A stretch of 64,000 nucleotides of DNA from Limonium bicolor (GCA_023374045.1 CM041782.1:251061810-251125809); one strand, 5' to 3'. Positions 32,591 through 44,960 are shown, numbered from the stretch's first letter. Numbers and translations: made by a program. The notes: generated by a model not told the origin, from the letters alone.

Positions 32591-34577
32591 TCGTGAGACT
32601 TCATCCCTACCAATTTAAGATCAGACATTGATACCAAACTTGATATGTTCGATGAGTAACCGGATGACACTTTAATATGACGAAGAGAACTACAAAAACT
32701 TATTTTCTCTTCTTTGGATAATGTATGACAAGCGGGAGGCAAGAATGTTCTTTTCCCTCTTTGTTGTGGCGCGAGTTCTTCTCGTATACCCAATTCAACC
32801 AGATCTTTTCTACCCTTTAAATGGTCTTTTGTCTTTCCTTTCACGTTTAGTAGTGTCGCAGATACACTTTCACCAATGTTTTTCTCCACGTGCATAGCAT
32901 CAATGCAATGTCTCACCTCTAAATGTTGCCAATATTCAAGTTCCCAAAATATTGATTTTTTCTTCCAGATGCTCTTTTCAGTGGCTTTAATTGGTGGACT
33001 GAAGTTGTTCACAACATTCTTCAACTGATTGTAAGTCTTAGCAGCAGATAGTGGTGGTCGAGCGACTGCATGATCCGTTTTTCCATCAAACTCTTTTGTC
33101 ATCTTACGGTATTTATGCCCTTTAGGAAGGAATTTCCGATGGCCCATGTACACATTTTTTCCACTGTGTTTTAACCGTATACTGCAAGTTCTATCTCCAC
33201 ATATAGGGCACGCTAGAGCTCCTTTAATTGTGTATCCCGAGAGGTTACCGTATGCAGGGAAATCATTGATCGTACAAAACAACATAGCCCGGAGCGTGAA
33301 GTTTTCCATACCATATGAATCATACACCGTCGCACCTTCATTCCACAACAATTTTAAATCGGCAATAAGTGGTTGCAAAACACATCAATTTTGTTTCCTG
33401 GTTGTTTTGGACCCGATATCAACAGAGAGAGGAGAATATGTCTGGGTTTCATACATAACCATGGTGGCAGATTGTATATTGTCAATAAAACAGGCCAAGT
33501 ACTGTGTATACTGCTCAAAGTGCCATAAGGGTTCATCCCATCAGTGCATAAACCAAGTCTTAAGTTCCTTGGGTCTGTACCGAATTGAGGGTATATTCTG
33601 CCAATGTTTCTCCATTGTGGTGAATCGGCTGGATGTCTCAATTTACCATCATCCTTTCTATGGGTAGCATGCCATCGGAGGTTCTCAGCATCTTTCTGAA
33701 CTGCAAACAAACGTTTGAATCGGGGAATTATCGGTAGATACCACAACACCTTCGCAGGAGAGCCCACTTTAGTGCTTATGTGGTTTCTGTCACCCTTTTT
33801 TACATAGCGTGATTCCCCACATTCGGAGCAATGGTCATCCAACTCATTCTCCTTCCAATACAACATACACCCATTTAGACAAGCATGTATTTTTTTATAT
33901 TCCATACCCATCGGACACATTAACTTCTTTGCCTCATAAGTTGTTGTGGGTATCACATTGTCCTTTGGTAGTACATTCTTCAGCAGTTGTAAAAGATCTG
34001 TAAAACTGACATCACTCCATCCATGTCTCGCCTTCAGATTGAATAGTTTTAGGACAACGCTCAATTTGTTTTGTGTTTGCGTTTCACATCCACTGTACAA
34101 CGGTTCCTTTGATGCTTGCATCAGATTTTCGAATGATTTGGGTTTGTTGGAAAAATGTTGTTCAACATCTTCCATCATTGCATTAAGGTCCTCCTGATCA
34201 TCTGAATCACTACCTAGTGAATCATCTTGAGTATCCCCAAAATCGTGTGAAGCATCCATTTCTGATTGTTCAGCAACGACGTTATCAGCACATTCAAACA
34301 CTTGTACTGAATGTTGACCATGCTGTATTGTTATGGCTTCATAATCATCTGTAAACCCTCTGCGAATCAGATGATCCTTAATCTTGTCCACACCTCGGTA
34401 TTTGAAGTCGTTCTTGAAATCGACACAAGGACATCGAATATATCCCTTATCCCTTGGTTTAAGATTGTCAACAAGGACTTTGCAAAATTTATTGACCCCT
34501 TCTAGGTACTTGATGTCCAATCTGTCACTGTACATCACTGAGCGCTCCATCTCCTTTTTCAACACACCAGATGTCAT
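32530..34577 (-). pseudogene. Tnp2-type CACTA transposase, frameshifted and 3' truncated
   Basis: DDE-type transposase of En/Spm elements, which cuts the terminal inverted repeats. The first frame (34577-33354) has the N-terminal transposase-associated zinc region (YLEGVNKF, IRCPCVDFKN, DHLIRRGF) and the start of the Tnp2 core (MCPMGMEYKKIHACLNGC, LGLCTDGMNPYG). The second frame (33378-32530) continues with LLWNEG, GYTIKGALACPICG and HCIDAMHVEKNI. The frames overlap at 33378-33354, so one frameshift separates them. After KSHDYHVL the usual C-terminal part is missing and the sequence runs straight into the coil of the Ulp1 gene, which suggests an internal deletion that fused the two genes. Confidence 0.85.
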
Positions 34578-34665
34578 GAACTCGTTCCATTGATCTCCTC
34601 TTTTTTTATTTACAGATTTAACAACCTAAACCTATCCAATCACCTTCGATCTCACCTAGGAACAA

Positions 34666-34840
34666 GTTAATAATATACAGTAGTTCAGTGATAATTTCGG
34701 CAGCATTACCCTACAGTTCTCCTAGTGTAGATATATATATATATATGAATTGTTTCAATTCACATATATATATATGTACACTAGAAGAACACTACGGTAA
34801 TGCTGCTGAAATTATCACTGAACTAATGTATATTATTAAC
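34666..34840. repeat. 175-bp fold-back (long near-perfect inverted repeat)
   Basis: Left arm GTTAATAATATACAGTAGTT... and right arm ...TATATTATTAAC pair over about 85 nt each with a small central loop, including CAGTGATAATTTC / GAAATTATCACTG. It lies between the transposase start and its promoter side. It could be a small MITE, or a hairpin RNA source. Confidence 0.85.
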
Positions 34841-35089
34841 TCATTCACAACCTAGATGGTGAGATCAAAGGTCATTGGACAGTCCCAACAGGGACTATCT
34901 AAGACATACCTCTATCAGGTACATCTCAGACAGGTAATTCTATGTTTGAATTGATTTTCCATTGTTTTAATAGAAAAACAAAAATAAATTGAAACGTTTT
35001 AAATACCAACTTGATGAGTACTGGATGGTCAGCGCGAACAGCACAAGATAGAGAAGAGACAAGTAGACAGATGTTCTTCCACGTAGTAT

Positions 35090-35850
35090 ATGACACCTAT
35101 TCAATGAAATTATAATAAGGTTTTAATTTTATAAAAACTTGAATAATTGAACATATTAAACAAACAATGGAATTAGAATCAGCTTAAATTCTGGAAAAAA
35201 TTTGGCATGACCTTTGCGTATTTTTAGACACTCCACATTTTTTTAAGGCAGAAACAAACACAGTAGCAGCAATAACATTTATTCTCCGCAAACCATACGA
35301 ATTATTATCAGACAGACAACTATATAATAATATATATGATCAATGAACAAAAACAACCACCCCATTTCAACTGAATCTCACATTTCACAACACTATGCAA
35401 ATATATATTCTAATGATTGCAGAATACAAGTAGAATGTAGTACAACGTTTATTCGTGACAATATATAAGTATTTGTTTCTAAAATCATAATCAGAAACGC
35501 AAGTGTTTTACCGTGGGTTCTGATCAGGCAAACCGGTGGCAGAGGTTGACAGCAGCAGATGGTGCGACACCTATTCAATGAAATTAGAATATAAGGTTTT
35601 AATTTGAAAAAATATGAATAATTGAACAAATAACCAAACGAATATATTTTGAATAAACCATGTTATTGAAACATTTTTAAAAAACTAACCTAATGAGTAA
35701 GGATGATCAACTCACAAATGTGATGAAAGAGGGATTGTTAAACCGTAGTAACACCTATTCAATAAAAGTAGAATAAGGTTAATTCTGGAAAAAATTTGGC
35801 ATGACCATTGCGTTTTTTTAGATACTCCACACTTTTTTCGGCAAAAACAA
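35090..35850. repeat. Dispersed direct repeats in the CACTA 5' region
   Basis: GACACCTATTCAATGAAAT-like blocks at about 35091, 35566 and 35750. A 70-bp block containing CTGGAAAAAATTTGGCATGA occurs at about 35190 and 35785. This region is otherwise AT-rich and non-coding. Confidence 0.75.
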
Positions 35851-36432
35851 ACACAATACAAGTACAATAAAATTAATAATATGCAACAATTATAACACAC
35901 GCAAGAATAATAACAACAAACAGCAACACTTACAACAATATTAATACACCGCCAACAATAATACGGATAGATAACTTCATCACAAAACAGCCATCGTAAC
36001 TCCAATGCTTACACAATGGTTATCCAAGCAAATAATGTAATATATTTCCACTTCAACCTGCGCAGTCGCCAAATAAACCTCAAACCAAATTTGTCTTCAT
36101 ATGAACCTCAAACTCATATATCATTGTATATGAGTAAGTCGACCTGATTTGGCATAACCAAAAACACAATTCAACCCGATATATGTTTTCAGATCTCGTA
36201 TGTTGACATGTAGCTTCTCAAAGCTTTTGTTATGTTTTTTGTTGCGAGTTGCATAATGTAATTCCAAAACACAATATTCACATAATGATATGTAAGTTAT
36301 AACTTATAAAGATAAAATAGCTAAAACCATATCATGAGTTAAACAAATTAATCAAAACTATAATATATAGTAAACTATAACATTAATTACATTAATCAAA
36401 ACTATAACATATATAGTAAACTATAACATTAG

Positions 36433-36800
36433 TTACCGGTGGGATTGATGGACGGCTCGGTATACAGAGGAGCGGACCACTGGAGGCGCGTGCGACAGAG
36501 GAGGGGGGAGGGCGGGCGAGGGGGGGGTGGGCGGGAGGGGGGGGGGGAGCTGTCGACACAGAGAGAGGAGGGCGGTGGAGCTGGAGGCTGTCGACACCAG
36601 AGAGGAGGGCGGTGGAGCAGCTACGGGGCGGTGGAGGAGCTCAAATGCGTTGTTGTTGTCGCCGCGACCGGAAGAAAGAGGCAAGTGGGGCGGTGGAGTC
36701 GAAGACGGTGGAGGGGGTGGTGGCTCGACGGCGGGAGTTCGGGTCGGGGAAATCGCTAGAGAAGAGAACGCGGGAGGAAGAAGAAAGAGGAAGAAGAAAA
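36433..36800 (-). promoter_or_regulatory. GC-rich island near the CACTA right end
   Basis: A sharp block of G-rich (plus-strand) sequence in AT-rich surroundings, next to the right subterminal repeats and upstream of the minus-strand transposase. Position fits the promoter or first exon of the transposase transcript. Open on both strands with low-complexity Gly/Arg or Ser/Pro peptides, so coding cannot be told. Confidence 0.5.
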
Positions 36801-36829
36801 GCTCGGGTATTTAATTGAATGACTTTAAA

Positions 36830-37155
36830 CGACGGTTATTATAAAAACCGTCGTTTAAAACCTTTGTCATAAAAGGAATAAACCACGGTTCTAAGGTAAC
36901 CGTCGTTTATAATACGACGCCGTACCCGATAAATGACGGTTGTATATTAAACCGTGGTATATGAATATTATATACGACGGTTAGAAAGGGAACCGTCGTT
37001 TATCTTATACGGAGATGAACTATAAACGACGGTTTCTGTAAAAACCGTCGTTTATATAGTGAGTCGTGCAACATATATGACGGTTCGTTTAGTAACCGTG
37101 GTTTATAAAATTTAAACGACGGTTTCACTGATAACCGTGGTATAAAGTCCGTCAT
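36830..37155. repeat. CACTA right subterminal repeats
   Basis: About ten AAACGACGGTT / AACCGTCGTTTA / ACCACGGTT motifs in both orientations, mirroring the left end. Confidence 0.92.
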
Positions 37156-39539
37156 TTAAAATCTTTTTTCTACTAGTGTGGATTTCTCAATTCAAGATTT
37201 ATTCAATATCATTACCGCCAATCCGCCATGCTCAAACAGAAGAAGATTATTCACTGCTTATACAGTTAATTAAGCTGAACCCCCTACTCCACATGATAAG
37301 ACGGAACCGTATGTTGCCTTGACCGAAACTAAAATTACATTTCAGTAGAATAAGTCATCTAAAAAAGACATGAAATGTTATATGCACAGCAGGATAGTCG
37401 CCCACGGAAAATCTTATGACAAGTTACGAACTCAATTAATTAACAAAATATATGAAGCAGTCGTAGCTCCCAGAATCAGAAGCAGTGAGATGTTTAGCCA
37501 TGGATATCAAGCAAATAGACGAATGTACTCATCAAACAAATAGACTAATGGAATTTGGGTACCGAATAAATACCAGGAGGTGGAAACTCAACATTTTCCT
37601 GTAGAGGGTTAAGACCATGAAAGGGGAAACAAATCAAACAAGATATCACACATTAGCTCCTGATTACAGATAGTCGCACCAAAATATAGATCAGAATGAA
37701 AATCGAAATCGAAAGATAAGCGCAGAAATCAGATACTACAACTCTATTTCGGTATGGATTTGCATTCGAATCTACAGTCAGAGGGATGGAGCAGGATGAA
37801 ACCACATCTTTAAACAGCAGGGAGCAATTTGCGATTCACATGACAGGAGCGTTCGGACACGTCTCGAACAAATAGGGTCTCTGTAGATGAACTCGAAAAC
37901 AGACAGAAAGTACATGGTTCCCATAATGCATTGAAATGTAATAATTATGGATAGAATTCCGCGAGACAGGTTTTAACCCAGATTGAGTGAACGGGATTAA
38001 CAGATAGAATATGAATGTTGGCCAAGAATCGAGACTCAGGGCCTCGATTTCAATCTCAGAACGAACATCTTCAAACTAGAAAAATAGTAGAAATCGATGA
38101 CAGTAATGTAGTAAGACAGTAGGAATGGCGAATGTCCTTAAAAAAACCGAAATCATAGAGGGGGAGTGCGGGACATGTTCTCACTCAATACAAACCGATT
38201 TCGAGCCCTAGAGCCTATGTTAGGTCTGGTACCCGTCGGTTTGATGCATCACAGAAAGAAAAGAAAAATAAACCAGACACGACAAGCAAGATAATGCAAG
38301 GGGAGGAGAACGATAATATGAAAGTCAATGAACAGAGACATACTTACTCATTAGATAAATCAACAAGCAATAATACCAACAACAAAAATGAAAAATGGAA
38401 GAGCTTCTGTGGGCAGATGTTCGATTCAGCAAAGAAAATATTTAGAGGAAATATGAGTGATCATGTAAATTGAGAGTAGCATCTGTGAAATCGATGGAGA
38501 AACAAGAAGAATTTTCTCCTCGTTTTCACTTCGAACCATATCCGTAGACTACAAAGTTTGTAACAGGTGGGATGATTGTAAGAAAAAAAGACCAGAGAAA
38601 TATTGATAGAGAATACTCGGGATTCTCAAAATGAAATCACACTTCCGTTTTTTTTTTGCTCTGTTCGTGAACTTCGGAGTTCATACCAGTCTAGGTATTC
38701 ACCAAGAGGCAGAAAAGGGATAGCATAAAACGAAGACAACAAAGTAATAGAGCCGGGAAGAGATGAAGGCTTATATTCGGGGCGATTACCGAAGCCATAT
38801 CTGCTTCCTCTTGGCCCAAACAGATGCAGAAAAAGAACAAAAACCGTGAACACCGAATGTAAGTGATATTCAGCATCGTCCTCAAGCCAGGGACATACAA
38901 AATGGAAGTTCGAAGCCCAGGTTTTGGAGTCTCAACAAATATACAACAGAAGGAAGAAGATACAGAGATGGAGGGTCGAATCTCCCTTCAAAACCAGTTT
39001 CCGATAGAGTTTAGCTTGCGCTGCCATCACTGGCTTACTTCTCTGGTAAGACTAAACCCGAAATTCGAACGTGGTGATCGAAAAGAGAAGAGAAAGGATC
39101 GAGCCAGTGGATGATGATTGAGCTTCAGGCGATGGAGAGGTGTAGATGGTGGGAATTTTTGGCGGAGGGGCAGAAGGTGGTGATGGAGCAGTGTTGCATG
39201 CGGAAAGTTGAAAGGTTGGGACGTGCGAATGTTTTTTTGGAATACAGACCGGGAGTTGGTGGCTGCTTGTCGTGGGATCTGTTTCTGGGTTTGGGATTTC
39301 AAATTGAGGAAGACAAGAGAATGGAATGTCTCAGACAATAGAGGAAGAAAGGAAAAAAACGTGGGATCTGTGTTGTCTGTTGGTCTTGGGATCTGCCCCT
39401 CCTTCGTTTTGTGAGAGATAATGATCAATATATAGAGAAAAGTAAGAGGAGTTAACGGTGGCTGGTTTGGATACAGGTTTAGGGTTTCACTTGGTTGCTG
39501 AGACCAAAAAGAAGAAGAGAAAAAAATGTGCCATAATTC

Positions 39540-39612
39540 CAATTACCGTGCTCGAACTCGGGACCTCCCCAGTCATTCAACATGTATTAACCAACTGCGC
39601 TACTAATTCAAC
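39540..39612 (-). other. tRNA-derived stretch with RNA polymerase III A and B boxes inside the LTR
   Basis: Minus strand TAGCGCAGTTGG (39602-39591) fits the A box and GAGTTCGAGCAC (39559-39548) fits the B box, with tRNA-like spacing. A T-run (CATTTTTTTC on the minus strand) follows at about 39527. The homologous part of the other LTR (51590-51730) has a degraded A-box-like GTGTAACTGGTTAGTG. Could be a SINE head or tRNA relic; not a foldable tRNA by eye. Confidence 0.5.
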
Positions 39613-40203
39613 TCAATCTGAGAGTGTGGAACAAGATAAATAAGTGCTACTCAAATTGACTGAATTCTGTTAAACCGCTAGCATTTTAAACGGAAACGTA
39701 GATTAAGACGAAATGATTTTATCAATGAAGATGAATTGTTTCTTTTGAATATTCATGAATAAACAAAACATAATAATAATAACAATAATAAAGTACTCAA
39801 TAATAATATGTACATAAAATAATGAAATAGTACTAGGGAAATGATGATGATAAAATAAAAGTAAATGCTAGAAGACAAATAAGTAGCGATAAATATGATA
39901 AAACAAATAAGTAAACAAAATGAAGCTAAAAGATGAATGAACAAATAGACAAGCAATAAAGGTAGAATAAATAATAAGATAAGTGAATAAAACAAAAGGG
40001 AGAGGTTATAAAATCGTATTGTCGTTGGAAATTCATTTTTGCAAAATTGTGTTTTTATGAAATGCTTTGAAAAAGACTATAAAATGATGGTCTCGCTTTG
40101 GCACGCACGTCATTACGTTTTGACAAAGAAAGGCGACGACCCCTCTTATTGTATTTATGATTTTGGAATTTGCTTTATGGGGTGAGAATTTTTGGTGTCT
40201 ACA

Positions 40204-40220
40204 GATGGCTCCCTTTGATT
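40204..40220 (-). other. Polypurine tract of the non-autonomous element
   Basis: Minus strand AATCAAAGGGAGCCATC immediately before the 3' LTR start TGTAGACACC. It sets the orientation. Confidence 0.8.
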
Positions 40221-40329
40221 CAATTCTGCAATAGAAGACTTGCAGAATTGGATCAAGGTTGACGGGACGCCAAAAATTCTCACTGTGGTTTAGTGGTGCA
40301 TTAGGATGCGACCGTGAGTGTATGAAGGT

Positions 40330-40955
40330 GATTGAAAGTACGAGGACTTATGACGAGCCTCAAATAGACCTCTTGACATCTAACCCTAGGACTTATGATG
40401 AGCCTAGGATACTAACAACAGGGTTGGTTTAGAGTGCATGAGGACTTAGGAGTGCCTCAACTGGACCTCTTGATATCCAGTCCTAGGGCTTACGACGGGC
40501 CTAGAATGTGATTGAGAGTACGAGGACTTAGGAGTGCCTCAACTAGACCTCTTGATATCTAGCTATAGGACTTATGACGAGCTTATAATACTAACAACCC
40601 GATTTGGTTTAAGGTGCACGAGGGCTTAGGAGTGCCTCAACTGGACCTCTTGATATCCAGTCCTAGGACTTATGACGTGCCTAGAATACGATTGAGAGTA
40701 CGAGGACTTAGGAGTGCCTCAACTAGACCTCTTGATATCTAGCTATAGGACTTATGACGGGCCTATAATGCTAACAACCCGATTTGGTTTAAGGTGCACG
40801 AGGGCTTAGGAGTGCCTCAACTGGACCTCTTGATATCCAGTCCTAGGGCTTATGACGGGCCTAGAATGCGATTGAGAGTACGAGGACTTAGGAGTGCCTC
40901 AACTAGACCTCTTGATATCTAGCTATAGGACTTATGATGAGCCTATAATACTTTG
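40330..40955. repeat. 180-bp tandem repeat with two related half-units
   Basis: Blocks beginning GTGCAYGAGGRCTTAGGAGTG recur at about 40435, 40614 and 40793. Each full unit has two half-units that share AGGAGTGCCTCAACT and differ in CTGGACC...CCAGTCCTAGG against CTAGACC...CTAGCTATAGG. Partial units flank the array. Confidence 0.9.
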
Positions 40956-41204
40956 ACGGAGTTGTACGAAACTCGCTGTGGTGAAAGCTTGGTCTGAAGT
41001 TGTTTGTGGTGGTAGATTGGTTTGAGGATGGCTTTGATTGTGGATTGATCCGGGATTGGATGCTTTTCGGTTGTTTTCATGAGGGATGTGATAGTCGAAT
41101 GTTTTTTGTTGTTGTGGCCCTTGACTTTGTCAGTGTGGGACTTGTGCTTTGGTTTTGCTTTGATAGTCTCGCCCGATGTGCACTATAGTTTCGGGATTTT
41201 ATAG

Positions 41205-42160
41205 AACTATTGGCTCCAGAGTTTGGAGATGGCTCCGGTATGGCTCCTGAGTTTTTTTTTGTTTTGGTTTTGGTGATTTGGTAATCAGTCTTTGAATGGA
41301 TGTTTTTTTTTAAAAAATGAGTGACTTTTTAGAACTCGACGGTTTCGATATGATTGGGTGACTTCGATGAGATTTGAGGGCTCCGGTATGATCGGATGGC
41401 TTTGGTGCGGTCAGATGGCTCCGGTTTGATTTATGATCCCCTTGTGAGCAACGGCTCTGGGATGGTTGGTGGGTTTCGATTTGGATTGAGATTTTGGGTC
41501 GAGTAGTGAGTCGATGTGATTTATGTCCTTTGATGTGGTTGACAATTTTTTTTGGTTGTGGATGAATGGTTTTGGTATGGACTTTGAATCGAGTGGTGGG
41601 TCGATGTGATTTACTGTGGCTGACAATTTTTTTGTGGATGAATGGCTTTAGTACGGTCAGTTTCAGCTTCAGATTCCTCGAGAGGGCTCCGGGATAGTTC
41701 GGGATGGCTTCGGGGAGGCTACAAGATTGCTCTATTTGATGATAGTGGAGAACAAAAGGGGAATCTTCTTTTGAGGTGGTCGCACCCTGGGCGGGCTGCC
41801 TACGTACTCAATTTCGTATTGAGATCAGACCATATGTAGTTCGAAACTCTGTAGGCAAGACCCTGGTGATGAAATAGATCTGACGTGGATTTGAGGTGGC
41901 TCCCGTATTGTTCTCGGACTATTAGGATACCCCCTGTGTAGTTCCAAGGATGGTTTTAATGTTAGATGATGGCTCCCGCATGGCTCCAATTTGGTTCTGG
42001 ATATGGTGTTGATGAAGCTCGAGCATGACATTGGATGGCTCCAGAATTGTCTTCGTACGGCCTCGGATGGCTTTAGTTTGGTTCGAAGTAGCTCGAGGAT
42101 AACCCAGGATGGCTCCGAGATGGTTCGATGTAGCTTGATGATGGTCTGGGATGGCTCCAG
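41205..42160. repeat. Dispersed GATGGCTCC motif cluster
   Basis: GGATGGCTCC or close variants (TGGCTCCGG, TGGCTCCAG, TGGCTTCGG) occur about fifteen times. On the minus strand this is GGAGCCATC, the last nine bases of the element's polypurine tract. Confidence 0.8.
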
Positions 42161-44740
42161 TTGACATCTTTTGATCTATAGATATGCTTCAACAACTGCA
42201 ACTGAAGTCGATTTTCAGCGAGACTAGGTAGAGTTCTCACCAGACGGTTGTTGATGATGAAATGATAAATGCAGACATTGAGTGCTAAATGAGATGCAAA
42301 ATGCATGTGCAGGTTTTTTTTGAAGAGAAGGTATGGTCCTATCTCTATTACTACGGGGTTTACGAGTATAAGACATCTTCGGTCCGATCTTGAGTGACTG
42401 TTGAACTGAAATGAGTGAATCGCTTTTCCTCTCATGGGGGGGCGCGGGTCAATCTCTCGTGAGCGTAGCTTGTGTGCTATCAGTGTAATGGTACTCTTAA
42501 TGCTCAGAGCAGTATTTTCTCTATAATTCCTTTTTGGGGTTTTGGACTTTTTTATCCTTACAAATTCCTCACCTGCGATGGGGTAGGCTGTTTATGATTT
42601 GGTGCTTCGATCTAAGAGTCACTCACACTCGAAAGACCTTGTGAAGTAAGATCGCTCTCATTCGCTCATGGTCCCTTTAGTATGATATGGGACATGTTGA
42701 TAACAAGCACAAAACTTATGATTCATGTTTCAGGTCCGGTACTTTCAGTTAACGCTCATTGACTTACGAGTCAGAGGTCTTTTATTAGGTTATAACGGGG
42801 CTAAGGGGTATGATGCATGTCACATGGGACTGGAGGATTTGTTTGGGAGTTGTGGAGCTTTTGTGCAATGGAGAATATGCTTCGCCTTTGCCATGGGTGG
42901 AATGATTAGATGGGTTTTGATAACCTTTTGCTGGTTTCTTCGGGACATCATTGGTCCTTTTGATTTGGATTTCTCCTTCTTGCCTCTTCTGATGTACGGT
43001 TTGAACCTTCTTCTCATTTTTCTTTTTTTGAAATTGCACTTGGCTCATCGGTTTCCTCAAACGTTCTTTGCTTTGTATTTCGGCTTTCAGCTTTGGAGTT
43101 GCATTGACTCATCGATCTTCTTGAACATTTCTGGTGTTCTTTTTTGGTGTTTGGCTTTGGAGTTGCATTGAGTCGCTGATTTCTTCAAACATTTTAAATG
43201 CTGTTTTTGGGAAAGATGGTGGGGAAGAGACCATGGCTCCGGCTCCTTCGAGATCCTCTATTGCAAGGGCAGGCAAGTATATGTGGAGTGGTATATTATG
43301 GAGTTTTTTTTTTTGAAAAAGAGTTTTTCATGAAAGGTTCAGCGGGGCTCACTAAGGGATTATGTACATGGCAGTCAAAGCTTTTTGGTTTTGTGGGAAT
43401 TTTTATTCCTAAGTGCCTCGTCATTCTCATTAGTCAATGATTATTTTCTTACTATTCTCGGATCTTTGCATGAATCACGGTTTGTATCCCGTTTATCGAC
43501 ATAGATCTCACTATGAATTGTGCCTCTCCATGTGCTGAAGGAAAGCACAAGTCGCTCGTGGTTTTACCTCGATTGGCTCTCTCTGCCTTCCCTCATCGCT
43601 CAGTGGATTGTCCAAAATGTTCACTTGAAATTCAAGGGAAAATACCGCTCTTCGCACACTACTCACTTGATTTGTGGTGCTGATTTTGATTAGACCCTTG
43701 TGTTCATTGATGGGCCAAGAGTTAAGCGGTTCACGCACTATGTTCAATCAATCTCCCACGATTTTCCCAAAGATGTCATTTCGATATGGGAGTATGCAAA
43801 TGCGATTATCTACCATGCGATGTATTGTAGTAATACGAAATTACTACATATAGGATGCATGAAATGCTGAAAATGGTGAATGGAAATGGTTGATTGAATG
43901 TTTTTTTTTTTGTGTTTGTTTTGTCTTTGGATGCAATGCATGAGTGGTAAGGTTATTACTAGTCTCGCTTGAGTCGAATTTAGCTCGCAGCACATGAAGC
44001 TCATCCTATCATCGTTGGCCCTGAAGGTGGTATAGCTATTGGGCGTGATCGTGAGAGAAATTGTTTTGGAACGATGTACAGCTGGTTATTGGCTCCGGAG
44101 TTTTGAACTTTTAGGGAGTGACAACTCCCGCATGGTGGTCCTACGATATGACACATTCTTTCCCTTTTAGTCACTGGCGCGCATGGTGATTTTGATTGGG
44201 TGTGTGGTGTGGTGACAACAAAACACATGGTTGCGAAATTTTCTGAGGTGGACAAGAGTTGTGCATGTTTGACGAATTTGAACTGACCGAGAATGCATGG
44301 GACTTTTTTGCAATGAATGCAATGCATGCGGTTTTGCTTTGTGCTCGATTGTATTTACTGGTGTGTTTGTTCAGGGGACACCTTCCGTAGATACCATGAA
44401 TTTTCACCCCATAAAGCGATTTATGAATATGCAACTGTGAGGGGTCGTTCCTTATCCGTTCTCTTCTTTACACGCGCATGCCAAAAGAAACCAAGTTTGG
44501 AAAACAATTTTGAAAGCGTGTGTTTTCAAAGTGGCGGATTTTCTCAATATGGATTTTGATGCTCGGTCATTCGCAAATAAAATAGGGAGTGGGGAACCCT
44601 ATACACATTGATCTGAATAAATTCAAAGGGAATGTATAAACCTATACATGGAGTCTATTCAGAAATTGACAAGAGAGAAGAGAATGTTAGGGGAAAACCT
44701 ATACATCATCAATCCTAAAAGTCATTAAAAGGGGGAATTT
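42161..44740. other. Interior of the non-autonomous element, no recognisable gene
   Basis: About 2.6 kb. Several frames of 60-148 codons exist on both strands (for example 42725-43171 plus), but none shows a retroelement or other known motif and both strands are open in the same places. I see nothing supportable as a gene. Confidence 0.55.
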
Positions 44741-44769
44741 TTAGCTGAAGTTCCTCTGAACTCTTCTGG

Positions 44770-44960
44770 TCCGTCTTCGGGCTTCTAGCTTACCGCTCAC
44801 GCTCGAGCTCCTGGTTGGCTACTCGCTCGTCTTCGGGCTTCTAGCTTACCGCTCACGCTCGAGCTCCTGGTTGGCTACTCGCTCGTCTTCGGGCTCCTGG
44901 TTGGTAGCTTGCTCGTCTTCAGGCTCCTGACCGGCTGCTCGCTCACTTTTGGGTCTTGAC
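44770..44960. repeat. 54-bp tandem repeat
   Basis: Block starting CGTCTTCGGGCTTCTAGCTT at about 44772 is repeated at about 44829, followed by shortened copies ending CTCCTGGTTGG and CTCCTGACCGG. About 2.5 full units. Confidence 0.88.

Larger units (their letters stand above)
29747..37178 (-). mobile_element. CACTA (En/Spm-type) DNA transposon, 7.4 kb
   Basis: Ends CACTAGTGCAGAAAA at 29747 and, inverted, CACTAGTAGAAAAAA at 37178. A 3-bp TGG duplication flanks it (29744-29746, 37179-37181). Both ends have dense subterminal repeats. Coding, all on the minus strand: a broken Tnp2 transposase followed by a gene with a Ulp1-like protease domain. Its insertion in one LTR only of the host element dates it after that element. 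Confidence 0.95.
26242..40203 (-). repeat. 3' LTR of the non-autonomous element, split by a CACTA transposon
   Basis: Starts TGTGGAGGGTGATTTTTCGG (same as 46866) and ends TTTTTGGTGTCTACA (same as 52515). The segments 26242-29746 and 37179-40203 are LTR; 29747-37178 is CACTA. Contents include GGTCAA-rich (27900-28110) and TTGGGCC-rich (28380-28830) tracts, a conserved block near 29121-29200 (match at 48855-48935) and a tRNA-like stretch at 39540-39612. 37182-39520 shows no gene that I recognise. Confidence 0.88.

Noticed and set aside
36433..36818. Gly/Arg-rich or Ser/Pro-rich proteins on either strand
   Set aside because: Low-complexity translation of a GC-rich block; all frames open.
40204..40220. 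Plus-strand primer site for the 26 kb element (ATGGCTCCC)
   Set aside because: The minus strand gives a purine tract here and a primer site at 46844-46862, so the element is minus-strand.
42725..43171. 148-codon plus-strand frame with hydrophobic stretches
   Set aside because: No motif, antisense frame also open, and it lies in the interior of a non-coding element.
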